From Catenaria anguillulae PL171 (lineage: Eukaryota; Blastocladiomycota; Blastocladiomycetes; Blastocladiales; Catenariaceae): 64,000 nt of DNA. Made by a program: the position numbers and the translations under genes. The stretch spans positions 62,001 through 126,000 of the forward strand of contig MCFL01000061.1 in assembly GCA_002102555.1 (NCBI GenBank), in the 5' to 3' direction. Shown piece by piece: positions 21,174 through 33,128 of the stretch. Numbering within the stretch: the stretch's first letter is position 1; every line of letters starts with the position of its first letter. Under the pieces are notes generated by a model, which searched no databases, had not been told where the DNA came from, and saw only the letters and a list, made by a program, of their open reading frames with translations.

Positions 21174-22425
21174 ATGGTCAATGCGTCACAGCCACCCGCT
21201 CGTCCTCCTAAACGTGTCGGACCACTTCAACCGCAACCGCCTCCAATCCCCGACTCGTCGGGTGTTGTCCACGGCGCCATTCTCGGCACCCAGGCGGGTC
21301 GCCGCGTTGAGCTCGTCACCTCGTTCGAGGTCAAGGTCCACTTGCTGCCCGCCGGTGCTCTCGACAATGCAAAGTACCAGCTCGACATTGACCTTTTCAC
21401 CCAGCGCTCTCGCAGTCAAGACTGTCTTCCCGGAACTCGACTTTTGGGATGGTATGCCACCACCATCACCGACCCGCTCGCCCAGGACCTCGACTTGCAT
21501 CGCCAGTTTATGCAATTCAATGAACTGCCGCTGTACGCGCGGCTTGACCCAACGCTGCTGTTGATGCCCAGCAAGACGGCCGCTGCGACCCATGGACCTG
21601 ATGGCGCCACCACGGTGCGGTTGCCCTTCATTGTGTATGAAGGTTTGTTGGATCCCCATTCGGGCGACGTGACTTTTGCCGAGGTGCCCATCAAGGTCGA
21701 GACGGGCGAGGCAGAGCGGGTTGCCGTGGCAGGCGTGGCAAAGGATGCAGGCACCGGTGGCGGTGCAAGTGGGCCATGTACGTGTCCACCACCATTCGCC
21801 ACCGATAGTTGTTCTTGGAATCGCGACTCATACGCTTCTTTTCGTGTCTAGTGATTGCACATCTCACTTCCCAACGCAACGCACTCGATATGCTTCAAGT
21901 CCGCATCAAGGCTTTGTTGGCGTACGTCGACGCTGTTCGCGCCGGTATCATTCATTCCTCCCTTTACACCTACCTACCTTCGCGTGACATGCCTGACTGA
22001 TCATTCGACTGATGCTATCAAATCAGGCACGGTTCCCGCCGACCACGCACTCCTCCGCCAAATCGCTTCAGTCACACACCAACTTCCCTCCATCTCTGGC
22101 CCGCAGTTTGCCGAGCAGTTTGCCAAGGACTACAGTGAAGTCCTTCTAGCACTCTATTTGGCCGTCATGACAAAGACGACCCAAAAAACCAATGACGTAC
22201 GATACTTCCCTTCATTCCCCAGATCACCGCAATGACAGACAACTCACTTGCACTATGTGTCATGCCAAATAGCTCGTCGATCGTCACGTCGAGGCCACCG
22301 CCAATCAATCCGTTGGTGGCGGACCAGAGCGCATGTCGAGCATGTCATCCATGGGCGGGCGTCGCGGTGGAAGGCATCGGGCAGATCCTCGGGGTATGAT
22401 GGGCATGATGGGCGGCATGTTCTAA
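21174..22425 (+). CDS. CSN6: COP9 signalosome subunit 6 (MPN domain)
   Basis: Four exons, 21174-21777, 21852-21944, 22027-22196 and 22273-22425, keep phase and give 339 residues. The MPN fold is recognised by HGAILGTQAGRRVELVTSFEV, then LGWYATTITDPLAQDLDLHRQF, NELPLYARLDP and FIVYEGLLD. The helical tail has IAHLTSQRNALDMLQVRIKALL. The Zn-binding JAMM residues are absent, as expected for this non-catalytic subunit, which scaffolds CSN5 in the cullin deneddylase. The end is a Met/Gly-rich GMMGMMGGMF. Oddity: between residues about 79 and 90 the frame reads RSQDCLPGTRLLGWY, while the neighbouring frame reads VKTVFPELDF, the family consensus. This suggests a pair of compensating indels, the second a T lost from a run. 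Confidence 0.88.
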
Positions 22426-24123
22426 GCGTATACTCGAACCGAGAAATTGATTGTCTGGTCATGTATGGGCATGTAAATAGTGACGGATCAGTGTGCAATG
22501 TATTCTCGCCTGTATCTCAGGCTCTATGTGTGAATGCGAATCAGGGCGTTCAGCAGCTTTCCACCTCGTAGGATAGTGCCACCACAAGTTTTTTTCATTC
22601 ATGATACATTCGTACTTGACTATAACTTTGACTGAAGGAGGACGCGTCAAAGAAGCACATCCGCTAACCACCATCAATGACGATCGGTTTGGTTTCTTGT
22701 CAAGTCCTCGTTCGGGGAGCGGCCTGTCAAGCGAGCTTGTGCGAGGAACGACAAATCCAATTGGGCCCGTTGGAGCGCAGCAAAGTGCAATACAATGCGA
22801 CTTTGCGGCCAGGTCCGGCAGCCAATGCATTCACAGCTGGCATCCGTCTAAGTATTGTACCGCAACATTCTGGCGCGAGTCGGCAGCACGCCGACGCGCC
22901 GCCTTAGCAACCTTTTGGCGCCAAGAGACCAGAACTTGGCAGATTCGCATCCAATGAATGCTCACAAACGCACATGCAGACCCTCCGCAGTATGCCGTCA
23001 TCATCAGCGCCATATTTCAGCCAGCAAGGGTCCTGCAACATGCCTACCCATACCGTCGTCGCGTTGATCTGCCCGCGGCGGCACCATCGACACGAAACCG
23101 CACCAACATAACCACGCAACCGCCCACGTCACACGATCTTCGCAGAGCCTCACAGACGACCAGCAGAACGACTCGAGCACTATTCCTCGTGCCGTGTCCG
23201 CTCGCATTCCATGTCCATGGACTGCCTTCACCCGCCACTGCGTCCTTGTGCCCGTCCAAGTCTGCCGAGCCGTTGGTCGTATGCGCACGGTCCGGTTGGC
23301 GACTGGCAACTCGTGCCGCGCTACCACAAGGTCTTTATTGCGATAAGCAAAGTCCATTGCCTGTTCCGTGGATGAGGGCGCAACGGCCGGTGCATCAGCC
23401 GGCCCCTCGTGGCGACCGTCATGCCGCACGCTTTAGCGCCGATGGAGTGTGTGCCGAGGTGGCGGATTCAATGATCGAACAGGGTGTCACATGCATGGGT
23501 ATGACCCGGGTCCGAAGATTTTGTTTGATTTGGGCGGCCGCGGATGGCCAATGGCCGCGAGTACAGGTATCGTGGGTTGGCGGCCAAGCGCATGCAAGGG
23601 GAAATCAGAGGTCGGAGAGTTTATTGCGGGCAGAGGCGACTGCTCTCGTGTATAGTCCAGTGCATGGATACTGTCAAGGTATGTGGGATGTTTCTGTGCG
23701 GCCAGGTGACGTGTCTGAGACACTTTTGTCGACGCGCCCGCGGTGAGACTTTCCCGTCTGCTGGCCGCGTGTGTCGGCTCAAAGAACCAACTGGGCCGTT
23801 CTCGGCAGTTTCTTTGTCATTCCTTGGATGACGTTTCCACATTTGCACTGCACCTTTCCCGCATAGGTACCTGGGTCGCGCATTTGACCGCAAACCGAAA
23901 TCGCTTCAATTGTCCGCACACGATAACCGACGCGACCCACACTTTCCCACTTGACGCAAGCTATCGATTCCACCAAGGAGTAACATCTATTTCAAGCACA
24001 CTGCCCGGAACTGCTTGCAATACATTTCACCCTACCCCTCCCGTCGAGCTCAAGTCAGCTGGAGCCTCAATCAACTCGGATTCAATTCAACCTCCACTTC
24101 GACAAACACTTCTTGTCGGCGCC
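22426..24123. other. Long stretch without a confident gene
   Basis: Several plus-strand frames are open for 60-260 codons (22601-22957, 22958-23746, 23544-23831), but none shows a family motif and they do not join into one convincing chain. Short pieces, such as one reading GDWQLVPRYHKVFIAISKV near 23300, look protein-like. This may be a decayed or heavily spliced gene, or non-coding. Confidence 0.35.
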
Positions 24124-26259
24124 ATGTGCGCACTCACCAACACCCCTCGTTGCGGCCCGATCGGCGCACGATTCTTCATCACTTGGTTCTTGTGCGTATA
24201 CCACTCGCTTTTTTGCTTGATTCCTCTGTTGTTTCATTGGGCTCACAAGTGGTACTGCGCACAATATCTGTGCAGCCTACTCGTGGTCATTTGCGTCCTT
24301 TTCAACATCCCACTCGCCCTTTCTGCCCCTTTGCCCGCGAGCCCCAATGTCACATTCACGGGCACCCCGCGCTCGCTCACCTTGCCGCGCCTTGATCTGT
24401 TCCCGGCTCAGCTTACGACCATCTTTCAAGTTGGGCTCAACAACATCAACCCGTCCAAGACACGCCCTGTTTCTACCATTCTCTCAAGCCCGCTTCCCGC
24501 GTCCATTGACTTCTTGTCCGCATGGCCCGGCGCAATCACGCAACTCATGACTCGAAACGCTTCCTTCGTGCCTCATGCGCCCATCGCGTCGCTTCATTTT
24601 TCGAGCGTCGGGGGCACCGACTTGGGCCGCCGTGTGCACACTGCCTTCACTTCAGCGACAGAAACGGCCACCAAACCCGTCCTTTCTCTCCTGTCACTCG
24701 TCCCGACAGTCTTCGCGTTGATCGTTGGTGCTCTGCGCGACTCGGTCCGGCTCATCCAAATTCATGACCACGAGCACGAGCTCAAGTTTCTTGCCGAACG
24801 CGTGTATCGCACTTGTCCATTGTCGGCGGTTGCCAGCCACCTTGGCCGGAACGCAACGAGTGTGAATGGAGACGCGGGCGTGTGTCGTCGAGCAGAGTTT
24901 GCTGTGATGATTGTCGAGGGCCGCAAACAGGTATTGAATCATGATGGTGTGTGATGATTTGCCTTTTCCCTCCTTTCTGTTCACTTCCTCGGTCAACTAA
25001 CCCTGCTGTCCACTTCTGAATGTTTGTATATCATTTTCAGATGTTCCGACAAACGTTGACCGGTTGTACATGCATGCAACGCGAGACTCCTCGTCGTACA
25101 CCTCATACTCCCCGTACTCGAACTCGTCCAACAAAGACCGCCAGTCGTACGCCAAGTCTCACGGGAACACATCACGTACATCGCTCAATCTCCCTTGGAT
25201 CCACAACTCGTTCGCAAGGCAATGTTTCCACTACATCGTGACAAGCACCGTCGACAAGCTCAAGCAAGGTGCTCCTGCTCGCGTCCTGGTTCCACTGATT
25301 CCTCCTCATCCAAGTTCTCCGCGCTCGAATTCAATCACACCATGTGTCTGCACCGCGACACGCCGCTCACACTTCAAGAAAACAAGCTCCCCGCGCAAAG
25401 CAGCGTGGCGCCCGTGCAAAGCACGCACCCAGACCGTCGACAAGAAGAGGCCGCCGATGGTTCCATGTTCAAGCTCGTTGTGAGCGCCGGCTCTTGGATG
25501 GCCGCGTTGCTCGCCCCAGTGTCGCGGCTGAGCTACTTGGCGGTCGCTTCTTTGCTTGCGGTGGCGGCCGGCGTTGGATTATCGATTCGCTTGCATGGAC
25601 GTCAGGCAGGTTCGGTGGGCAAGGCGGCAGTTTTCTCAGGTAAGGAAAACCGGGCAGCAAAGTGCTGCAGCGCAGGCAAGGTGGGCGAGGCAAAAGAGGC
25701 AAAGTCCGGAAAGGGAAAGCGCAAGAAGAACCAGGCCAGGACGGCGAAAGCCGGCGTAAAAGAAGCAATGGAAACGTTCCAGGCGCCGCCTATTGCAAAT
25801 CCACAGCACATTTCCTGGGCCGACTTCGCCTACTTTGACGAGCTCGAAGATGCGGCCAACGCATCCTCGGATGCCCCATTTGCGTACAATGACGACGGGC
25901 ACCCGCTTGAGTCCCCATTCATCGCGCCAACACACCCTCTGCGCTTGTTTACCGACACGCTTGCCCAACACGCCCAAGCATCTGGGCGGTTCCAAGCTGG
26001 CACATCGCTTTCCCTGTCCCGCCGGTTGTTCGAAAACCGGTTGCGGTTGCACGCAGGGTCCCCCAGTGAGGGCGCCCTCAAGATCGAACGTGCAAGGGGT
26101 CGCGTCGGCGGCAACAAGGTTGCTCGTGTTCTTTGGGTGATATCGGCCACACAGTACCCAACCGATTGCAAGTATGCCAAGGATGACAACAACAGCGTCT
26201 GTCCAGCGTCGTTGGCTGAAATCGAAATCATGTGGGATGCAGGCCACTTCCAAGGGTAG
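24124..26259 (+). CDS. Hypothetical multi-pass membrane protein
   Basis: Three exons, 24124-24946, 25041-25268 and 25379-26259, with introns of 94 and 110 nt, join in phase to 643 residues. The N-terminus holds two hydrophobic segments (FFITWFLCVYHSLFCLIPLLF and CSLLVVICVLFNIPLALS). A Ser/Thr/Pro-rich extracellular-type region follows, with another hydrophobic segment near residues 195-215 (LSLLSLVPTVFALIVGAL). Exon 3 adds a helix (SYLAVASLLAVAAGVGLSI), a Lys-rich cytosolic stretch (GKGKRKKNQARTAKAG) and an acidic patch (YFDELEDAANASSD). No domain family was recognised. The exon 3 frame is long and protein-like; junctions are inferred only from phase and GT-AG. A shorter or differently spliced gene is possible. 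Confidence 0.5.
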
Positions 26260-27551
26260 GAGGGCGCGCATCCGACTTGGAAGGAGGTCGTTGGGCCGAT
26301 TGCGCCGGTGTCTGACAAGCGCGAGGTGTGTATTCCATGCCCTTCCCCCTTGCACGAACACCGAGATTATTGCTCAACGTTTGCGTTTGGACCTGTCACA
26401 TGTAGATCGGACGGAGAAATGATTCTGCACACGGCTGTTGACCAACGAGTGAGGTTGATACATTCGTCCATTTTACACGCTCATTGTCTCTAGTGTACAT
26501 GAAACGTGTCCAAGATGACACCTTGCGTCGTTCTACATACCTCCATAGCCGATTATCTCTTCCACTGGACGGCGTGCGATGACGTTTACGTGGGAATACG
26601 CAAACAAGGCGCCAAAGGTAGTGCTCAAGGCCGTGGATGAGCGTGTTCGGCCGGCAAGTCTGTCGTCAAGTCAGAAGTAGAGTTTCAGGGGTTCGCAAAA
26701 GAGGCGGGCGGGTGGAAATGTTTGTGTTGTACCATGCGCCGGTCAAGTTGGTCAGCTCTGCTTTGGACCTTCACCAACCCCGTCACCTACACTCCTGATT
26801 GCTCCGTCGTGACAAAGGTTTCTGCACACGCAAAAGGGGTGATGGTTCCATGACGCTTGTCCGGTCACTTGTCTGTATCCGCCTCTCATTGCATGGTAAA
26901 TATTATTATTTTCACTTGTCCGTTTTGTGAATGTGTCGCAATTAGCTCGTCAACGTTTCGGTTTCGGGTCGAGAATGGGAACATTCGCAACAGCGGCGGT
27001 CGCGTCTCTCTGCAGTTCCAACTTGGCCGTCATTGACAATGGCTGTTGATATGGCTTCACTGGCGAACAGACATTTTTCAGCGGAAAACAAAAGACACAG
27101 ACGCACCGATGAATAAATACCACTCGATGCACTCTCTTGCTTGATGCAACACTGCCCAATCACAGTACCACTTACCCACGCCTGTTAATCCCACCCACGG
27201 TATCACAGTATGTAGCCTCCTTGCCCGCTGCCTGCCACGTTGCCACGTGGGATCCTGCGTTCAGGCGATCACAGGCTACTTCGGATGGGGATGGGGACCC
27301 ACCTTGCGAGTCCGCCCTGACGAAATGGTAACGGGCTGGATGCCTGCTCGAGCCCATTGGCGCCTGTCTGGACCGGAACGGCCTCCTTTAGGATCGTGGT
27401 GGGCCGGCGATGACCCTTTGCACCCCCTTTTCAGCATCGCATCGCAGGTGCCTCGTTTCGTGATGCGACAACCCAGTTCTGACTCGGTTCGCCTTCTCCC
27501 CGCCCACTTCGCACAGGTCGCAGTTACTGGCATATTCTCGTCGCTATTGTC
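26260..27551. other. Intergenic region before GGPP synthase
   Basis: No gene is supported over about 1.3 kb. A short A/T-rich stretch (aaatattattattttc near 26900) interrupts otherwise balanced sequence. Small frames near 26940-27360 lack motifs. Confidence 0.4.
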
Positions 27552-28986
27552 ATGTCTTCCTCCTTCAACCAGCACCCGCAACCCACTTACCCAGTGGCCG
27601 AAAATGCCAGGTCGGCGCCTCCAAGACACGGTTCTTCGCCACCGCTTCGCGCCGAATCCAACCACTTGCCCTATAATCCCCCGTTGCCGCCAAAAGACAC
27701 GACCCGCGATGAAGTACCCCGACGTTTCTGTGTCCGCCACTCATTCTGTCGCTCCCTTACCTGTTTCTTTCCTTGACGTTTCTCCCCAGATTCTCCTTGC
27801 ACCGTACGCCTACCTGCAAAAGAACCCGGGCAAGGGCGTTCGGAGCAAAATCTTTGCCGCCTTCAACAAGTGGTGCCAGGTGCCCGACGACAAGCTGGCC
27901 ATCATCAGCAAAGTGGTCGAGATGCTGCACGGCGGCAGTTTGCTGTATGGCAATACTCCTGCGACTTGTCCGAAATTTGTTTCGTTTCCAAATCCAACCT
28001 ACTAACCTCACGCTGCCCAATGTCGCTAACAGTATCGATGACATTGAAGACGAATCGCACTTGCGCCGTGGCCGTCCCGTCGCCCATCGTGTCTTCGGCA
28101 TGGCCAACACCATCAACTCGGCCAACTATGTGTACTTTTTGGCGCTCCGCGAGGTGCAGCTGCTCAAGCATGCGAATGGTGATGCTGGTAAGGGTGTGGC
28201 CATTTTCACCGAGGAGTTGATCAATGCGCACGAGGGCCAAGGCATGGAGATCTTTTGGCGGGAAAACTTGGTTTGCCCGACCGAGGACGAGTATTTGGAG
28301 ATGGTTGGAAACAGTACGCTGTCATTGTTTCCTCCATTGAATGCTGGCCCGTGCCGATCGGATCCGATCTTACCATTTTGTGTCTGTCAATGGACAGAAA
28401 CGTCGGCACTGTTGCGATTGGGTGTGCGGTTGATGGTCGAGTATTCCGTTCAAGCTCAGTATGTATTTCCTCCATTAGCAACTCTCTCGTCTCTCGAAAT
28501 TCTGCGCGCACCACTTACCCTTGCAGTCTCTTCTCAAACCCCAGACCCCAGGCCGTCCACACCTACACCTCTCTGTCGACCCAAATCGGCAACTTGTTCC
28601 AAATCCGCGACGACTACATCAACCTTGTGTCTGCCGAGTTTGCTGTGACCAAGGGCTACTGTGAGGACATTGAAGAGGGCAAGTTTTCGTTTCCGATGAT
28701 TCACTCGATCCGGTCCACGCCGCACGACCGCCAGCTTCTCAACATCTTGAAGCAGCGGCCCACGGACCGCCACTTGAAGGACTATGCACTGACGCTGTTG
28801 CGCGAGACGCAGTCGCTTGAGTATACGCGCAAGTACCTTTGCGCGTTGGATGCGCAGATTGCGGGTTGGATCCAGGAGCTGGGTGGAAATGATGGGTTGG
28901 CAAAGTTGTTGGTGTATTTGAGAAGAGAATATGCCGACAAGGTCGAGGAGAAGATTCAAGGTCAAGTACCGGTTGACCAGCTCTAG
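27552..28986 (+). CDS. BTS1: Geranylgeranyl diphosphate synthase
   Basis: Five exons, 27552-27713, 27790-27944, 28033-28313, 28398-28458 and 28527-28986 (introns 76, 88, 84 and 68 nt), give 372 residues. A Pro/Ser-rich N-terminus of about 54 residues precedes [20 protein letters not shown]. The first Asp-rich motif [15 protein letters not shown] is created at the second junction, and the second is [10 protein letters not shown]; both bind Mg-diphosphate. [14 protein letters not shown] is rebuilt at the third junction, supporting the exon calls. GGKFSF-type sequence reads [14 protein letters not shown] here. The enzyme joins FPP and IPP to make C20 GGPP for protein prenylation and carotenoids. 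It is downstream of the ERG8 step in the same pathway. Confidence 0.93.
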
Positions 28987-29197
28987 CTTTGGACTCCCTC
29001 CTTTCCACTGGTCATTCATCGCGATTTATGTGCCTTACGCCGTTGTATTCCACTAGTTACCCTCTCTGGTCACCCAATGTATCATTCGCCCCTCCCAAAA
29101 TATATGTTTCCTCAAGATCGCCAAGCATGCAAGGGAAGAGTACTGCTTGGAAAAGGATAGAATCAAGTATAGATGCTAGAGATTTTCAAGCGCGTCT

Positions 29198-31051
29198 TCA
29201 CTCGTACAAAATGCCACAAGCCCCCTTTGCCTTACACACATCTTTGCCATTGTACAAAACCCTGTACTTGATCGCCCCATCCTCCTTACCCACCCACTTT
29301 TCAACCACCACCTGGCTGGCATATGCGGGCCAAACATCCACCTTGACGTCCAACGCCCTGAGCAACACGGCAATGGTGGTATCATGCGTGGCAAACACGC
29401 TGAGCCCTGGGTTGGCCCGCGACTCGACCACCAACTCCCTCAATGCACGGCCACCGGTTGCGCGCGCGAAATCCCGTGACACGCGCATAAATTGCTTGCC
29501 CGCCCACACGAGCAGCCGGTCGAGCACCACGGGCGACACGCAGGGGCCCGGGCCGTGGCCCACGGGCAAGGATTCGGGCAAGCACAGCGAAATGTCGTGG
29601 CACCGGGCCGTGGCCACCATGTCAAACAACCTGCCGAGGTTGCGCTCAGTCCACGGTTGATTGCCAAACGCCAACAGTTTGGGCAAGCCGTGCGGGCCCG
29701 AGAGCAAGTCGGTCGGATCAAAATAGTCAAAGATTGTGTTTTTCAGGCTCGGGTTGCTCAAACTCAGCGGGTCCTCGTTCGGGTGCTGCGTGTCAATGAG
29801 CTGCGCAGGCGGCAGCGGCAGCCGCTGCGGGGCGTACACGCCCATGGCAAAGTGGACGGCCGATGCAATGGTGCGGTTGAAATCGGTCGACTTGAAGCGC
29901 AGGTTGCGCGTGCGCACGAGCGACCGGTATTGTTGCCCGTAAAAACGGCCCAGGCGGTTGAGTTGGTGGGCGCCTAGGCGTGTCAGTTGGCCCAGGACAC
30001 AGTTGCCAGGCCATTGTGGGGTTGGGTAGCGCTTTGTGCCCGTGCGCGAGCTGACAGTGACCGGATCGCAGTTGGACCAGAGGGGCGTGACAGAGTGCGA
30101 GTTGGGGCCGGGGGTGGCGGAAAAATTGGCCGAGGCAACGGGCCACGTCGTCGGTGTACGGTCACCTACGGTACACATCAACCCAAGAGAGTGAGATCCC
30201 ATGTGAACGGTAAGGTAGAACGGCGCAAGCACGGAAAATCAATGTTGCGTACCATGACGGACAAAAATGAAGGCGTGATGCAACGTGTGCGTCGACTCGT
30301 TCGGGTCATCGTCACCTGGTTTAGGTAGCATGACGGGCGCCTCGCAATAGTCCCAAGAGCCAAGTGCGAGTCGCGGTTGAGGGACGGGTTCGGGATGAAC
30401 TCGCATGCCGCCGCCGGCACGATTTTCTTCAACACTGGGTTTCTTGCCAATGGAAGCTGGTTCCTTGACCGCAGAATTGGCGGGCACCGGTTTGGGGTCG
30501 GACTCCCTTGGAGGAACCGGCACAGCGATGGACGCGGGCTTTGCTGGCTCTGGCGCGGGCACGGCAAGGACTGTCGGAGACGACTGGGCTTGATCCAACT
30601 TGATGTCTGCGGCGCCTTGCTTGGCTGTCTCGGTCGAAGTTGGAGTTGGAGAGGCAGGCGAGTTCGAGTACCAGTAACTAGCCGCAGCGACCACGATCAA
30701 GACGGCCACAGCCAAGAGCGCCAACGACCACTTACGGCCACCCAAACTCTCGGGCTTTCGAGCCACCGCCAACTTGCCTCGGCGTTTGCGCCCGCTGCCG
30801 CCTTGCTTACCAACCCCGTCAACAAGCGGCGCTCCATCGTCGTCGGCGCGGATCGCGTCGTCGTCGTCCTCGTCGTGACTGCCGTCGGCATCTTCGTCCG
30901 AGGTGTTGGCCGTGATGCTGGTCCTGCGCAATTGGATCCCTTGGTTGGATGGCGTAGCGCGGGCACTGCGAGGGCCACTGCCGCGGTTGCGCTTCGGGCT
31001 GTTGGTTGGTTGGGACTTTGCGTTGTCGCCGCGGGAGGCTCTTGGCGGCAT
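29198..31051 (-). CDS. Type II membrane histidine acid phosphatase, 2-phosphoxylose phosphatase-like
   Basis: Two minus-strand exons, 31051-30253 and 30165-29198, with an 87-nt intron; 588 residues. The catalytic RHGDRTP motif is formed exactly across the intron (FIFVRHG joined to DRTPTTWP), which confirms the junction. The second catalytic pair is in VFATHDTTIAVLL. The first 105 residues are basic and acidic low-complexity, followed by one helix (SLALLAVAVLIVVAAASYWY) and a Pro/Thr-rich stem. This suggests a Golgi or ER enzyme with a lumenal phosphatase domain, like animal PXYLP1/ACPL2. The substrate is unknown: fungi are not expected to make proteoglycan xylose linkers, so another phosphosugar or phosphate ester is likely. 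Confidence 0.82.
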
Positions 31052-31495
31052 AATGGGCGGGGCAGAAGTTCAAAGAGTCAAGGCAGATAGTGCATGCGTA
31101 ATACAACGACGGGATCTACATAGTCAAAGTCAGTCTGGAAGCGATATGCCATGCCCACTGGCATGCCCTGACGTCCTTGCATCTTGCTTACGAGGCAGGC
31201 GCCGCCGAGGCTTCTAAAGTCGTTCTTCAGCTGTTCGAGGGCATCTCAGCGTGTTCCAGAAGGCTTCTGAACGTTGGCTCAGTTGGACCTTCACGCCATG
31301 ACGCCATGTGCACACCGAATCAATGTACAGCATAAACGATTATATCTAGTGGGTAGTGAAAAGACTGAATAAAGGCACCAACAGCAACAAAAATGCGAAA
31401 GCGGGCGTCTTCTTCGCAGGCAGAGGAGGTCGAGCCCGCTATGGATTTGTGTACAAAACGGAAGAGGCAAAACTCGACATCCAAACGGCGAGCCC
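31052..31495. other. Gap between phosphatase start and transporter A stop
   Basis: A 444-bp stretch holds the phosphatase promoter and the transporter A 3' flank. No gene or defined site was seen. Confidence 0.4.
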
Positions 31496-33128
31496 TTAGT
31501 GAAGCTCATCGGCCTCGGGCTTGGACAGACCCTTCTCCTCATCTGCAACATCCATAAACTCGTTCTCAACAACCTCCTCGCGGAACCGACCCTCCCAGCG
31601 GGCCATGACCACGGTGGCAATACAGTTACCGGTCAAGTTGATGGCCGTGCGCGCCATGTCCATGAACGGATCCACACCGAGAATCATGAGAATACCATCG
31701 GTGGGCAGACCAAACGACTTTGCGGTCGAGGCGAGCACCACGAGCGAGGCACGCGGGACAGCAGCGACACCCTTGGACACTAGCATGAGCGTGAGCATCA
31801 TCACAATCTGAGTGCCGAAATCTTGTTCAATGCCCGAGATTTGCGCGCAGAAACGCGAGGCCATAGCGAGGTACAAGGTGGTGCCGTCAAGGTTGAACGA
31901 GTAACCCGTGGGCATGACAAAAGCAACAATGTCGCGGGGAACGCCAAACTCGACCATGATCTCCATGGCCATCGGCAAGGCCGACTCGGACGAGGCAGTC
32001 ATGAAAGCCAAGGTGGCGGGCTTGCGGATCGCCGAGAAGAACTCGAGCAAGCCGACGCGGCAGAAGAGAATAACGGGAACAAATACGACCACGAGCAACA
32101 CAACCAAGGCACCGTAGAGCGAGCCGACGAGGACACCAAGGCTCTTGAGCACGCCAAAGCCGTTCTTACCAACCACAGACATGAGAGCGCCCATCACACC
32201 CATGGGTGCGAGCAACATCACGATCCAAGTGACCTGGAGACGCGAATTGAAATGTTAGCATGCGAAATCAAACATGAGGAGAATGCCCACGACTGCGGGC
32301 ACAAGTAAATTTTAGCGAAAAAAAAAACACACTTGAAACATGGCATCCATGAGAGAGTCCAAAAAATTCACCATAGTTGCACGCTTCTTGCGCGGGATCC
32401 AAAGGAGACCAATCGAGAAGACGACAGCGCAAGTGACCAAGCCGAGAGTTTCGTTTTTGGCGGCAACGTCGAAAAACGACGTGGGGACGAGCTTGTTGAG
32501 CATGGACTCGACAGAGATGACGGCACCAGTGTCGACAGTGCCGCTCGCCTTGACAATCTTCACGCCCACACCGGGTTGGGTGATGTTGACGGCAAAGAGA
32601 CCGATAAACAGAGCAATCGTGGTGACCGTCCAGAAGTACTATGTGACCAAGAAAATGGGGAAAAAAGGCCAAAGATAGGGGGGGGAGTCAGTCAAAGCCA
32701 AACGTCCTTCAGGCATGTAGTGAGACATGCGACATGTGTGATGCGAGATACAACACGCCACACCAGACGTGGATCATGGCGAGAGCAGCAAGCATGAACA
32801 CTTATGATATCAGAGGAAGTAAACGTACAGCGAGCGACTTTGCAAACAAGCGGCCAACACGACCAACATCGTCACCGTGACCGGCAATACCCACAACGAG
32901 AGTCGAGAAAATAAGGGGCGTGATGAGTGCCTTGACAGCGTTGATGAAGGTGTTGGCCATGACCTTGCCCGTGTAGGCGCACGGCTCGCCGACTAGGCCA
33001 CCAATCAGGAGACCGAGGATGGTGCCGAGGGCAATGTAGTGGCCGAGGCCAGTCTTGGTCCTGAGGAAGGTCCAGGCGCCGCCAAGGGCACCCTGGTTCT
33101 TGTTCTTTGTGGAAACGTCGGCAGTCAT
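31496..33128 (-). CDS. SLC1-type dicarboxylate/glutamate symporter, copy A
   Basis: Three minus-strand exons, 33128-32829, 32638-32333 and 32233-31496 (introns 190 and 99 nt), give 447 residues. The chain has the DAACS/EAAT core: LITPLIFSTLVVGIAGHG (helix 3), the Ser-rich hairpin TASSESALPMAMEIM (HP1), the helix 7 motif VMPTGYSFNLDGTTLYLAMA, KGVAAVPRASLVVLA (HP2) and DPFMDMARTAINLTGNCIATVV (helix 8). The NMDGT sodium/substrate motif reads NLDGT. These transporters couple sodium or proton flow to uptake of acidic amino acids or C4 acids across the plasma membrane. The acidic C-terminus has no motif. The family is scarce in yeasts. It is a tandem copy with 34337-35945. Confidence 0.9.
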
